NCBI GenBank assembly: GCA_963827595.1
Contig: CAWHBT010000002.1
Coordinates: 172,495-236,494 of the forward strand
DNA length: 64,000 bases
Reading direction: 5' to 3'
From: DATEDA01 sp963827595
Lineage (GTDB): Bacteria > Pseudomonadota > Gammaproteobacteria > Burkholderiales > SG8-39
Shown: one piece after another, positions 25,315 through 32,897 of the stretch
How positions within the stretch are numbered: the stretch's first letter is position 1
Layout of the letters: each line of letters begins with the position of its first letter
Made by a program: the position numbers and the translations under genes
The notes under the pieces: model-generated
The model's input: only the letters and a program-made list of their open reading frames with translations
What the model was told of the DNA's origin: nothing
The model's database searches: none

Positions 25315-26208
25315 TCAGCTATACGCCCGACGGCTCTCGAAATCCTGCTTCACGTCCTCGACCGTGCTCCAGTGCCCGATCCGGCGCTGGAACATGAAGT
25401 AGTGCTGCCGGCCGCCGGTGAACGGCAGCGACTCCGCCGCCGCGAGCGCGTCCGCAGGACGCGCCTCTTGCAGCATGTCCTGAGCCGCGCTGGAGATCCG
25501 CTCCGGCATCACGTCCCAGTGTGCTTCCTCGGTCGTGAGCAGTCCGGCCTCCACCAGTGCGACGAGCTGCGCCGGGTGGTTGTGCACGCGGCGACCGCGC
25601 GCCACGGCGGCCACGAAGCGGCCGCCGAGGTGGGAGAGGAGGGTCAGATACGCCTTCAGCACCGACGTCCCCATCGCGTTCGACGAGCGAATGTCCCGCG
25701 TCGCCGACCAGAGCTCCCATACCGTCCCGCCGGTGTCGTCGCTGGACGCGTCCATGTCGAAGCTCTGACGTGGCCAGCCGTTGAACGCGTCGGGGGAATC
25801 GTTGACGCCGCGCGCAAAGATGTGCCCGGCCGACGAGCCTTCGATGAAGCCGAAGCACCGCGCGCCATTCGCCAGCGCGGCGCCCTCGCCATTCGCCAGC
25901 GGCACCGTCACTGTGGAGCTGTTGCGGCGATAGGTGATCGTCGCCCGGTATGTGTCGTTGGCGGGAACGTGGGTAATCGCGCACCACGCGCGGCCCGCGT
26001 CGGTGTCGAGTACACCCGTCCCGGCGGCGAGATGGCAGAGGATGTGCCAGGAGCCGTTGTCGAAGTCGCCGTACCGGCCTGGGCCGTAGTTGCCGTCGAC
26101 GATGTCGCCATCGCGAAAGAGCTTCCGCAGCTTCTCCATGTTCGCGGCGTTGTCGACGAGCGCGCCATTGCTGTTGATCTCGAAATCGTATGAACCGCGG
26201 GTCGGCAT
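25315..26208 (-). CDS. Hypothetical protein, first gene of the nuclease operon
   Basis: A 297-residue soluble protein that I do not recognise. The N-terminal 170 residues look beta-rich (YDFEINSNGALVDN, NGSWHILCHLAAGTGVL, YRATITYRRNSSTVTVPL), and the C-terminal part is helical with HNHPAQLVALVEAGLLT. The ATG at 26208 is preceded by AAGGAGA at good spacing; an in-frame upstream extension to 26319 is low-complexity and discarded. No transmembrane segment or signal peptide. As the promoter-proximal gene it could be the sensor or regulator of the downstream enzymes; that is inference from position only. Confidence 0.65.
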   Translation of the reverse strand: MPTRGSYDFEINSNGALVDNAANMEKLRKLFRDGDIVDGNYGPGRYGDFDNGSWHILCHLAAGTGVLDTDAGRAWCAITHVPANDTYRATITYRRNSSTVTVPLANGEGAALANGARCFGFIEGSSAGHIFARGVNDSPDAFNGWPRQSFDMDASSDDTGGTVWELWSATRDIRSSNAMGTSVLKAYLTLLSHLGGRFVAAVARGRRVHNHPAQLVALVEAGLLTTEEAHWDVMPERISSAAQDMLQEARPADALAAAESLPFTGGRQHYFMFQRRIGHWSTVEDVKQDFESRRAYS

Positions 26209-26603
26209 AGTCCTATCTCCTTGTGTCAATTCCTGCTGAGTCGCTTGACGAAACTCGCGCGCCGGAGCGCGCGGCCGTCGCCGTGCGCTCGCCGTTGGAC
26301 GGCGCGGCAAGGGGACCAACGGTCCGCAGCGAACGTCCTGAACGCAACGGGCGCAATGGTTGCCGTAGCGCGCCTGGCGGTCAATCGCCCGGGCGGCTAA
26401 GTCTTACGGTCTAAGCTCGCCCGCCCTGGCAACGACGTCGGGGATCGAAGCGCAGTGCGCGCTTCGCGCAGGCAGGCGCGCTCGCGCAGGCGAGTGGTCT
26501 CGAGGCGGCGAGATGGAGAGGGGATACCGTCGTGGTGCGCGACTACATCAGCGCGACGGCGGGCTGCGAAGCGCTCGGCGCGGCAACCGGCGCAGGGGCT
26601 TGC
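26209..26603. other. Non-coding stretch between nuclease operon and MetE-like gene
   Basis: About 395 bases without a credible gene. Open frames here have no ribosome binding site and no protein-like composition. The part next to 26208 must hold the promoter of the minus-strand nuclease operon, but I saw no convincing -35/-10 pair. No terminator hairpin with a T-run was found. Confidence 0.5.
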
Positions 26604-27749
26604 TCACGACCGCCACAGCCGCCGGCTCGCCACCGCCGCGCCCGCGGCGAGCGTCTTCAGCTTCGCGTGGGTGATCTCGGCGTCGATCTTGCCGAACCCG
26701 GCGTGGGTCCCGAAGCCGCAGTCGCTGCTCGCGATCACCCGCTCGCGCCCGACGATGTCGGCGAAGCGGCAGATCCGCTCGGCGACGTAGTCGGGATGCT
26801 CGACGAAGTTCGACACCGAGTCGATCACCCCCGGCAGGAGGACCTTGTCGTCGGGAATCTTCGCCGCCTTGAGCACCGCCCACTCGTGGCCGTGCCGCGG
26901 GTTCGCGGCCTCGAACGAGATCGCCTGCGGTTTCGCCTTGAGCACGGTGCCGAGGATCTTCTCGAGCGGGATGTCGCACACGTGCGGGCCCTCGTAGTTG
27001 CCCCAGCAGAGATGCATCCGGACGCGGTCCGCCGGCACCCGTTCGAGCGCATGGTTGAGCGCCTCGACGTTTTGCGCCGCGGCCTTGACGAACGCCTCGT
27101 CGCTCTGGTCGGCGAACATGATGTGCCGGCCCATCGCGAGATCCGGGCAGTCGACCTGGAGCACGAACCCCGCCTCGACAATGGCCTCGTACTCCTCGCG
27201 CATCACGTCGGCGAGCGCGGCGAGGTAGGCCTCGTGGGTGGGGTAATACCGGTTGGGCTGGAACAGCGCGATCACGCCCGGCGAGGCGGCGTTCATGAAC
27301 GCGTCGACCGGGCGCCCGGCCGCCACCGCCGCATTCATGTTGGCGAGGTCCTTCTCGAGCGGCTTGCGGTCGCGGATCGCGACCGGGCCGGTGCAGAGTT
27401 GCCGGCGGATGGCCGGGGTCTCGCCGGCGGCGGCGATCTTCTTCATGTAGCGCGGGTACATCGCGAGGTCCGCCGGCGGCAGACGCGGACTGTCGCCCGA
27501 GAACCCGGTCAGGCGGTCCTTGATGTAGGTGCCGTAGCCGATCTTGCTCATCTCGCCGTCGCTCACGACGTCGACGCCGAGCTCGACCTGCGTCTTCACG
27601 ACTTCCTTGACCGCCGCCGTCATGCAGGCGTCGAACGCGCGCTGATCGGCCTCGTCCTTCTCCTTCGCCTGCAGCATCGCCCAGACGTCGTCGGGCCGCG
27701 GCAGGCTGCCGACGTGCGTGGTGAGGATGCGATCGGTCGAGAGCTTCAT
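26604..27749 (-). CDS. Cobalamin-independent methionine synthase (MetE) C-terminal-domain family protein
   Basis: A 381-residue protein corresponding to the catalytic barrel of MetE without the N-terminal domain. It opens ILTTHVGSLPRPDD. Zinc-site candidates are the His and Cys in MHLCWGNYEGPH and VQVDCPDLA, a Glu in SFEAANPRHGHE, and the late Cys in IASSDCGFGTH. Short MetE-like proteins may transfer methyl or related groups between thiols rather than make methionine. The ATG overlaps the cupin stop by four bases, so the pair is translationally coupled. An open frame running further upstream is spurious. Confidence 0.85.
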   Translation of the reverse strand: MKLSTDRILTTHVGSLPRPDDVWAMLQAKEKDEADQRAFDACMTAAVKEVVKTQVELGVDVVSDGEMSKIGYGTYIKDRLTGFSGDSPRLPPADLAMYPRYMKKIAAAGETPAIRRQLCTGPVAIRDRKPLEKDLANMNAAVAAGRPVDAFMNAASPGVIALFQPNRYYPTHEAYLAALADVMREEYEAIVEAGFVLQVDCPDLAMGRHIMFADQSDEAFVKAAAQNVEALNHALERVPADRVRMHLCWGNYEGPHVCDIPLEKILGTVLKAKPQAISFEAANPRHGHEWAVLKAAKIPDDKVLLPGVIDSVSNFVEHPDYVAERICRFADIVGRERVIASSDCGFGTHAGFGKIDAEITHAKLKTLAAGAAVASRRLWRS

Positions 27750-28291
27750 CCCGGCTGCTTGTGCTGCACGATGAAGCCGTGCTCGTCGAGGGTCGCGCCG
27801 TGGCGCTTCGCCTCCTCGAGCACTTCCGGCGCCCAGATCACCTTGCCCGAATCGTTGCCGCCGATGATGGCGATCATCGTCGCGAGCTGGTCGCCGACGT
27901 TGCGGAAGTTGCGGTGCACCCCCGGCGGGATCGAGATGACGTCCCAGGGCCCCAGGATCGCCTCCTGCTCGCCGTGCTCGCCCCAGCAGATCTTCCACTT
28001 GCCGGTGAGCGGGATGAACACCTCGACCGTCTCGTGGTCGTGCAGGGCATTGCCGTTGCCCGGCTCGCAGCGGACGTAGGTGACGTTGAACCCGTCGGTG
28101 GTGACGATGGCGGGGCGCAGGCTCGGGTCCTCGAGCACGCCCGGTCCGATCACCGGCACGAGCTCGCGCTCGTTGCCGGGGATGTAGGTGTCGAGGTGGC
28201 CGTGCGAGGTGAACTTGAGATCCTTGAAGTGCGCGATGCGGCTGCGCACGTCGGGGACTTCGCGGCGCTGCGGCTTCGAGCGGCTGGTCAT
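27746..28291 (-). CDS. Cupin domain-containing protein
   Basis: A 181-residue single cupin. Motif 1 is GNALHDHETVEVFIPLTGKW (HxH-3-E), motif 2 is GPWDVISIPPGVHRNF, so a full metal-binding set is present. The charged N-terminus precedes the barrel. The ATG at 28291 gives the usual length, whereas the frame from 28468 overlaps the PadR gene. It is coupled to the MetE-like gene. A dioxygenase or isomerase acting on the same substrate, or a small-molecule binding role, is likely. Confidence 0.85.
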   Translation of the reverse strand: MTSRSKPQRREVPDVRSRIAHFKDLKFTSHGHLDTYIPGNERELVPVIGPGVLEDPSLRPAIVTTDGFNVTYVRCEPGNGNALHDHETVEVFIPLTGKWKICWGEHGEQEAILGPWDVISIPPGVHRNFRNVGDQLATMIAIIGGNDSGKVIWAPEVLEEAKRHGATLDEHGFIVQHKQPG

Positions 28292-28464
28292 CGGCGGCCC
28301 TCCCGGAATGGGCGCTAGGAGGCGGCACGCTAGCAGAGGCGATCCGCGACCGCAAACCGGAGCGGGCAGGGAAGGCCATGCGCCGGCCCATCGACGGGGG
28401 TGGCGCAGCGCGGCGAACGACGCCGGCGGGCAAGTCTGCGCGCCGGCCGGTCCGGGCGCGGTCG

Positions 28465-29130
28465 TCAAGCGGATCCGCCGTGCGAGCGGCCGAGGATCTC
28501 TTCGGCGGCGCGCTCGAGGATCCGCGCGACGCGGCGCTGCTCCTCCGCCGAGGAGCCGAAGCTGCGAACGAGCAGGGCTTTCAGCTTGCGCCGCGCCGCG
28601 TGCAGCTCGGGCAGGACGCCGTGACGATGACCACCCGGCGACGGCGAGTCGAGATCAGCGGCGTCGTTCTCTTCGTCCGCGGAGAAGACCTGGCGACACC
28701 GATCCATCCGGCGGCCGATCCAGTCGAGCTGCTCGAGGATCGCGTCGACGGTCGCGCGGTTCGCCTCCAGATGCGACCGACCGTCCGCGGTGATGCTGTA
28801 GAGCTTCCTCGTGCCCTCGGCCTCGACGGTCGCGCGCCCGATCTCCTCGAGATAAGTGAGCGCGGGATACACCATGCCGGGGCTCGGGCTGTAGTACCCG
28901 TTGGAGCGCTCGTCGAGCGCCTTGATGATCTCGTAGCCGTGGCGCGGCTTCTCTGCGAGCAGCGCCAGGATGAGGAGCTGGAGATCGGCGGCGGCGAACT
29001 TGCGGCCGCGCCCCAGGTGCCCGCCGCCCCAGCCCGGCTCGCCCGGGAACCCGCCGAAGCGGCCAAACGGGCTGCGGCCACGGAACCTGCTCGCCCAGCG
29101 GCGGAAGGATTCGTCAAAGCAATGAGTCAC
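28465..29130 (-). CDS. PadR family transcriptional regulator
   Basis: A 221-residue regulator. After a glycine-rich N-terminal stretch of about 45 residues comes the winged helix: LQLLILALLAEKPRHGYEIIKALDERSNGYYSPSPGMVYPALTYLEEIGRA, the typical PadR helix-turn-helix and wing. The C-terminal half is helical and serves for dimerisation. Twin ATCGTACGAT palindromes lie 26-48 bases upstream of the start, so autoregulation is likely. The downstream cupin/MetE pair is a possible target, inferred from position. Confidence 0.92.
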   Translation of the reverse strand: MTHCFDESFRRWASRFRGRSPFGRFGGFPGEPGWGGGHLGRGRKFAAADLQLLILALLAEKPRHGYEIIKALDERSNGYYSPSPGMVYPALTYLEEIGRATVEAEGTRKLYSITADGRSHLEANRATVDAILEQLDWIGRRMDRCRQVFSADEENDAADLDSPSPGGHRHGVLPELHAARRKLKALLVRSFGSSAEEQRRVARILERAAEEILGRSHGGSA

Positions 29131-29155
29131 TTGGCACCTCGATGCCGGACGACCT

Positions 29156-29203
29156 ATCGTACGATTACATCGTACGATATATCTAACGATCTCCGGTCGT
29201 CAA
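29156..29203 (-). promoter_or_regulatory. PadR promoter with twin palindromic operator
   Basis: Two identical perfect palindromes, ATCGTACGAT, lie at 29156-29165 and 29169-29178, centres 13 bases apart. On the minus strand a TTGACG -35 box is at 29203-29198 and a TATATC/TATCGT-like -10 falls 16-18 bases on, overlapping the upstream palindrome. That geometry suits repression of padR by its own product. Confidence 0.6.
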
Positions 29204-29219
29204 GGGCTCGTGCGGCCCG

Positions 29220-29597
29220 TCACGCGGCTTTGCTCATCACCCGCTGCGCGGCGCCGTTCTCGGCGTTGAGGCGGTGCCCGACCCTTACGATCGCGTCGAT
29301 GACGGGGAGGAGCTCCCCGCCGAGCTCGGTGAGCCGGTATTCGACCGACGGCGGCGAGGTCGGCATGACCTCGCGGTGGACGATCCTTTTTTCCTCGAGG
29401 GTCCTGAGGCGCGCCGCCAGGACCTTCGCCGAGATTCCGGCGATGTCCCGCCGGAGTTCGCCGAAGCGCCGCGGGCCGCCGCTCAGGTACCACACGACGT
29501 TCGGCGTCCAGGCGCCGCCGAGGAGGGTCATGCACGCCGTGAGCGGGCACCCGAGGGGCGTGCCGTCGACCTTGCTCTTGCGCAGTTTCAGGGCCAT
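29220..29597 (-). CDS. HxlR family transcriptional regulator
   Basis: A 125-residue MarR-like winged-helix regulator. GCPLTACMTLLGGAWTPNVVWYL opens the family domain with a conserved Cys that in some HxlR proteins senses electrophiles or oxidants. RFGELRRDIAGISAKVLAARLRTLEE is the recognition helix region and PPSVEYRLTELGGELLPVI the wing. It diverges from the beta-class GST gene, with three tandem 19-base repeats directly upstream of its own start. Control of itself and the GST gene is a natural inference. Confidence 0.92.
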   Translation of the reverse strand: MALKLRKSKVDGTPLGCPLTACMTLLGGAWTPNVVWYLSGGPRRFGELRRDIAGISAKVLAARLRTLEEKRIVHREVMPTSPPSVEYRLTELGGELLPVIDAIVRVGHRLNAENGAAQRVMSKAA

Positions 29598-29603
29598 GGC
29601 TGG

Positions 29604-29712
29604 TTACCGTGTGGAAATCTGGGTACCGGGTGGATAGCTGAGCACCGGGCGGAAACCTGATTTTCTAGCTTACCACGGGTTAGCTGGTTTCCAAAGGTAA
29701 TCCAACCCGGTA
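29604..29712. promoter_or_regulatory. Three tandem 19-bp repeats and an inverted repeat in the hxlR-GST intergenic region
   Basis: Three head-to-tail imperfect repeats sit at 29604-29622, 29623-29641 and 29642-29660, sharing an ACCGGGTGGAAA-like core. A longer inverted repeat follows: CGGGTT at 29676-29681 and AACCCG at 29704-29709, extended by TACC and GGTA. The phasing of about two helical turns would place bound proteins on one face. Most likely an HxlR operator. Confidence 0.6.
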
Positions 29713-29809
29713 GGCTTGCCGCCGATCTTCGATGTGCCGCCGGCGGCGCTCGTGGATGGAACGTCGCCGGTCTCGAAGTCTTCCCTGCAACCCACTCTGG
29801 AGAATGCTC

Positions 29810-30418
29810 ATGAAACTGTATTACTCCCCGGGCGCCTGCTCCCTCTCGCCCCACATCGTCGCCCGCGAGCTCGGCATCGACCTCGAGCTCGAGAAGACCG
29901 ACACCAAGACCAAGCGCACGGCGAGCGGCGCCGACTTCCTGACGATCAATCCCAAGGGCTACGTGCCCACGATCGAGCTCGACGACGGGGAGGTGCTCAC
30001 CGAGGGCCCGGCCCTCGTGCAGTATCTCGCCGACCGGAAGCCGGAAGCGGGCCTCGTCCCGCCGACCGGGACCATGGAGCGCTACCGGATGCAGGAGATG
30101 CTGGGCTACATCAACTCCGAGCTCCACAAGAGCTACAGCCTGCTCTTCTCCGACGCGACGCCCCAGGAGACGCGCACCGAGCGGCACGCGTACCTGAGGA
30201 AGCGCTACGCGCTCCTCGACGAGCGCCTCGCGGACCAGCCCTATCTCTTCGGCGACCGGTTCACCGTCGCCGACGCCTACCTCTTCGTGGTCACGAACTG
30301 GGCCAACTACGTGAAGCTCGATCTCTCCGGCTTCCCGAACCTGCTCGCGTTCCAGCAGCGGGTGGCGGCGCGTCCGGCCGTCGCGGCGGCGATGAAGGCG
30401 GAAGGGCTCGTCAAGTAA
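29810..30418 (+). CDS. Glutathione S-transferase, beta class
   Basis: A 202-residue GST. The thioredoxin-fold N-terminus reads MKLYYSPGACSLSPHIVARELG, with Cys10 as the beta-class catalytic cysteine, then NPKGYVPTIEL (cis-Pro) and LTEGPALVQYLAD (the Glu/Ser glutathione contacts). The C-terminal helical domain has the FTVADAYLFVV N-capping box. The ATG at 29810 follows GGAG; upstream in-frame codons are not homologous. It diverges from hxlR and ends before a strong terminator, so it is monocistronic. Likely role: detoxification of electrophiles. Confidence 0.95.
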   Translation: MKLYYSPGACSLSPHIVARELGIDLELEKTDTKTKRTASGADFLTINPKGYVPTIELDDGEVLTEGPALVQYLADRKPEAGLVPPTGTMERYRMQEMLGYINSELHKSYSLLFSDATPQETRTERHAYLRKRYALLDERLADQPYLFGDRFTVADAYLFVVTNWANYVKLDLSGFPNLLAFQQRVAARPAVAAAMKAEGLVK

Positions 30419-30440
30419 GCGGGAGACCCCCAGCTCGCCG

Positions 30441-30477
30441 GCCCGACGCCGCAAGGCGCCGGGCCCGGCTTTCTTTT
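30441..30477 (+). terminator. Rho-independent terminator after the GST gene
   Basis: A GC-rich stem (30441-30450 with 30455-30464, nine of ten pairs) closes on a GCAA tetraloop and is followed by TTTCTTTT at 30470-30477. It starts 23 bases after the GST stop. Confidence 0.85.
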
Positions 30478-30573
30478 CCCGCGCTGCCGCCGGCTGTCGA
30501 TTTCGCCCGCCCGCTATTCGATTAGGCAGTAAGAGCCCGGAGCCCGGGCGTGCCAGCGAATCAGGAGCCGCGA

Positions 30574-30741
30574 ATGGAAATTCTCGTCATCGGTCTGGAG
30601 ATGCTGCGCCGGTTGGTGCCGAGGATGGGACCTTACGTCCTCGTGGAGCTGGTCCTGCCCGGCGGAACCCTGATCGCGCTGCTGTTGTATCTCTATCGGC
30701 GCAGGACCGCGAGCCTCACGCAGGTCGACTGGAGAACGTGA
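30574..30741 (+). CDS. Small single-pass membrane protein
   Basis: A 55-residue peptide with a hydrophobic segment PYVLVELVLPGGTLIALLLYLY followed by RRRTAS, giving a cytosolic basic C-terminus. AGGAG precedes the ATG by about nine bases. It is below the size where coding statistics help; the ribosome binding site and clean membrane topology are the support. Function unknown. Confidence 0.5.
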   Translation: MEILVIGLEMLRRLVPRMGPYVLVELVLPGGTLIALLLYLYRRRTASLTQVDWRT

Positions 30742-30793
30742 CGCCCGCGTTGCGCCGGGACCGATCGTCAGGGAGCTTTCCGAGGAGCGAACC

Positions 30794-31171
30794 ATGCTGC
30801 AGCGATCGCCGATGTACGCCTACATACCGGCCAAGGACGTGGCCCGCGCGCGAGCGTTCTACGAGCAGAAGCTCGGATTCAAGCCCAAGGAGGAAACCGC
30901 AGGCGGGGTCGTCTACGAGTTCGCCCAGGGCACTGCGTGCTTCCTGTATCCGACCCCCAACGCCGGGACCTCGAAGGCGAGCCAGGCTTTCTGGCAGGTC
31001 GAGGACATCGAGCGCGAGGTCGCCGAGCTCAAGGCGCGCGGCGTGACGTTCGAGGAATACGACGCGCCCGGGTTCAAGACCGTGAACAGCATCATGACCG
31101 CCGGCGGCGCGAAGGCCGCCTGGTTCAAGGACAGCGAGGGCAATCTCCTCGCCGTCGTGCAGAACCTCTGA
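30794..31171 (+). CDS. VOC (glyoxalase/bleomycin resistance) family protein
   Basis: A 125-residue single VOC module. It begins MYAYIPAKDVARARAFYEQKLGF, has YEFAQGTACFLYPTPNAG in the middle, and ends AWFKDSEGNLLAVVQN with the typical metal-ligand Glu position. The VOC fold covers lyases, dioxygenases and drug-binding proteins, so the activity is open. GAGCGAACC precedes the ATG. Confidence 0.88.
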   Translation: MLQRSPMYAYIPAKDVARARAFYEQKLGFKPKEETAGGVVYEFAQGTACFLYPTPNAGTSKASQAFWQVEDIEREVAELKARGVTFEEYDAPGFKTVNSIMTAGGAKAAWFKDSEGNLLAVVQNL

Positions 31172-31269
31172 CCCGGTCAGGGGCAGCCAGTTCGTTCAAG
31201 ACGGCCTCCGCGCAAGCCTGTACCGTTTCGGCCGGACGTGCGTGCAGAGGAACTTCGAAGGAGCCTGCA

Positions 31270-31497
31270 ATGCTGCTTCAGAGCAAGCACGCCGTGATCT
31301 ACGGCGGGGGCGGTGCGATCGGCGGCGCGGTCGCCCGTGCCTTCGCGCGTGAAGAAGGCGCGAAGGTCTTCCTTGCCGGACGCACGCTCGCCAGGCTCGA
31401 CGAGGTCGCGGATTTCGCCGCCTTCGTGGCCTCGGATCGCGCCGGCGCGACGACCGGTGCCATCGCGAACCTGACTTGCGGCTCGCTAGTGGATTAG
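31270..31497 (+). pseudogene. SDR family gene with large in-frame internal deletion
   Basis: The 75-residue product joins the N-terminal Rossmann start of a short-chain dehydrogenase, HAVIYGGGGAIGGAVARAFAREEGAKVFLAGRT, directly to the family's C-terminal end, FAAFVASDRAGATTGAIANLTCGS. Roughly 170 residues, including the active-site Ser and YxxxK, are missing while the frame is kept. The junction sits at GACGAGGTCGCG, and 'EVA' occurs at both expected ends, hinting at recombination between short repeats. The product cannot be an active reductase. Its end overlaps the convergent AraC gene by 12 bases. Confidence 0.8.
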
Positions 31498-32265
31498 CAG
31501 CGGGCTCATCGAAACCCCGCGGCTTACTTTCCCGCGCAACGCGAGGTCACTCGGCGTGGTTCCGAGCATGCGACGAAATGTTCGCGTCAAGTGCGCCGCA
31601 TCGGAAAACCCCGCGTTCTGCGCCGCCATCGTGACGGAAGCGCCGGCCATCAGTTCGCAGGCTGCCTGCTGCACCCGGAGCCAGAGGATGTACGGACGAA
31701 CGGGAACCCCGACCGACTCGGTGAAGACATGCATGAAGCGCGATCGCGAAAGGCCAGAGATCCCGGCCAGACGATCCAGCGAAACGTCGCCCGCAACCGC
31801 AAAGCTCTCCCGGAGATATCCGAGCACGCGACCGACTCCGGGATGGATCTTCACCGCACGCCGCCTGCGCAGCAGCTGGTTCCGCACCCAGCGGTCGACG
31901 CGCGCCTCGCTCGGCGCGGGCCCGAGCGCCGCACGCCAACGCGCGACCTGGCTTGGACGGATGCGCAAGATATCGTCGTGGATCCGCTCGCAGAGGGCCG
32001 CGCCCAGCTCGCTCTCCGCGTCGACGAAAGCGATGAGGACCGTCGTGTCCCGCGCATCGACCTCGTGGACGGCATCCGGCCGCACCAGGAAGGCGCCGCA
32101 TTTCATCCATTCGTCCCCGGGTCTGCCCCGGACCAGCAATGTCCCCTGCAACGCCATCACCAGCTGGACGGAGTGATGGCGATGCGCCGCAGTCGCGAAC
32201 CCCGGCCCCCACACGATCATCGCGGCCGGCCAGACGAGGGCACCGGGAGGCGGACGCATCAGCAT
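31486..32265 (-). CDS. AraC family transcriptional regulator
   Basis: A 259-residue protein with an N-terminal cupin-like sensing domain (HRHHSVQLVMALQGTLLVRG) and a C-terminal double helix-turn-helix: VSLDRLAGISGLSRSRFMHVFTESVGVPVRPYILWLRVQQA and GASVTMAAQNAGFSDAAHLTRTFRRMLGTTPSDL. It runs convergently into the deleted SDR gene and divergently from the membrane protein at 32379, whose expression it may control. Confidence 0.92.
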   Translation of the reverse strand: MLMRPPPGALVWPAAMIVWGPGFATAAHRHHSVQLVMALQGTLLVRGRPGDEWMKCGAFLVRPDAVHEVDARDTTVLIAFVDAESELGAALCERIHDDILRIRPSQVARWRAALGPAPSEARVDRWVRNQLLRRRRAVKIHPGVGRVLGYLRESFAVAGDVSLDRLAGISGLSRSRFMHVFTESVGVPVRPYILWLRVQQAACELMAGASVTMAAQNAGFSDAAHLTRTFRRMLGTTPSDLALRGKVSRGVSMSPLLIH

Positions 32266-32378
32266 GACGGGAATTGTCCCACGAGCGCCATCTCGTCGGC
32301 GCCTGCGCCGCGGAGGCTGGGGCCGGTGCGCCGAGCAGCTCGAGGCGCTCGTCGCGAAGCTCTGAGGGCGACAACCCG

Positions 32379-32876
32379 ATGAACATCCTGACCGTCAACC
32401 TCCTGTTCAGCACCTTGGTGTTCTGGGTTGCCGCGCGGATCTACGTCGTGCCGAAGCTCCCGGAACTCGGGCCGCGGGCCGTTCTGCTGCCGATCCTTCT
32501 GCTGCATTCGTTCCGGCACCTCGGACTGATGTTCCTCGCGCCGGGTGCGACTTACCCGGGGATCCCGCCGCAATTTGTCTACCCAGCGGCATTCGGAGAC
32601 CTGGTCGCCGCTTTGCTCGCCCTCGCCGCGATTCCGGCCGTGGCCCGAGGCGCGCGGAGCGCTCGGCCGCTGGTCTGGATCTTCAACGTATGGGGAACGG
32701 CAGACCTCGTCGACGCGATAGTACTGGCGACGATCTACGAAGCGGCGCCGTCGATGGGCCCCGCCTACTGGATACCGGCGTTCTGGGTCCCGGCGCTGCT
32801 GGTGACGCACTACATCACCTTCGTCGTCCTGCTGAAGCACTGGACGGGCGACGCCCGCCAAAGCCGAACGCTCTAG
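32379..32876 (+). CDS. Hypothetical membrane protein
   Basis: A 165-residue protein with about five hydrophobic segments, beginning MNILTVNLLFSTLVFWVAARIYV. It belongs to no family I can name with confidence. The ATG at 32379 starts at the first membrane segment; longer upstream frame is polar. A DoxX-like membrane protein follows 21 bases later and an SDR 10 bases after that, so these three genes are an operon. Confidence 0.7.
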   Translation: MNILTVNLLFSTLVFWVAARIYVVPKLPELGPRAVLLPILLLHSFRHLGLMFLAPGATYPGIPPQFVYPAAFGDLVAALLALAAIPAVARGARSARPLVWIFNVWGTADLVDAIVLATIYEAAPSMGPAYWIPAFWVPALLVTHYITFVVLLKHWTGDARQSRTL

Positions 32877-32897
32877 CCCGCGGCGAAGGATCGACCT

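Noticed and set aside
12503..26208. Prophage or integrative element carrying the protease/nuclease island
   Set aside because: No integrase, transposase, phage structural gene, tRNA target or flanking direct repeat was found.
26223..26414. Small plus-strand gene in the gap after the nuclease operon
   Set aside because: No ribosome binding site, low-complexity residues, and no conserved feature.
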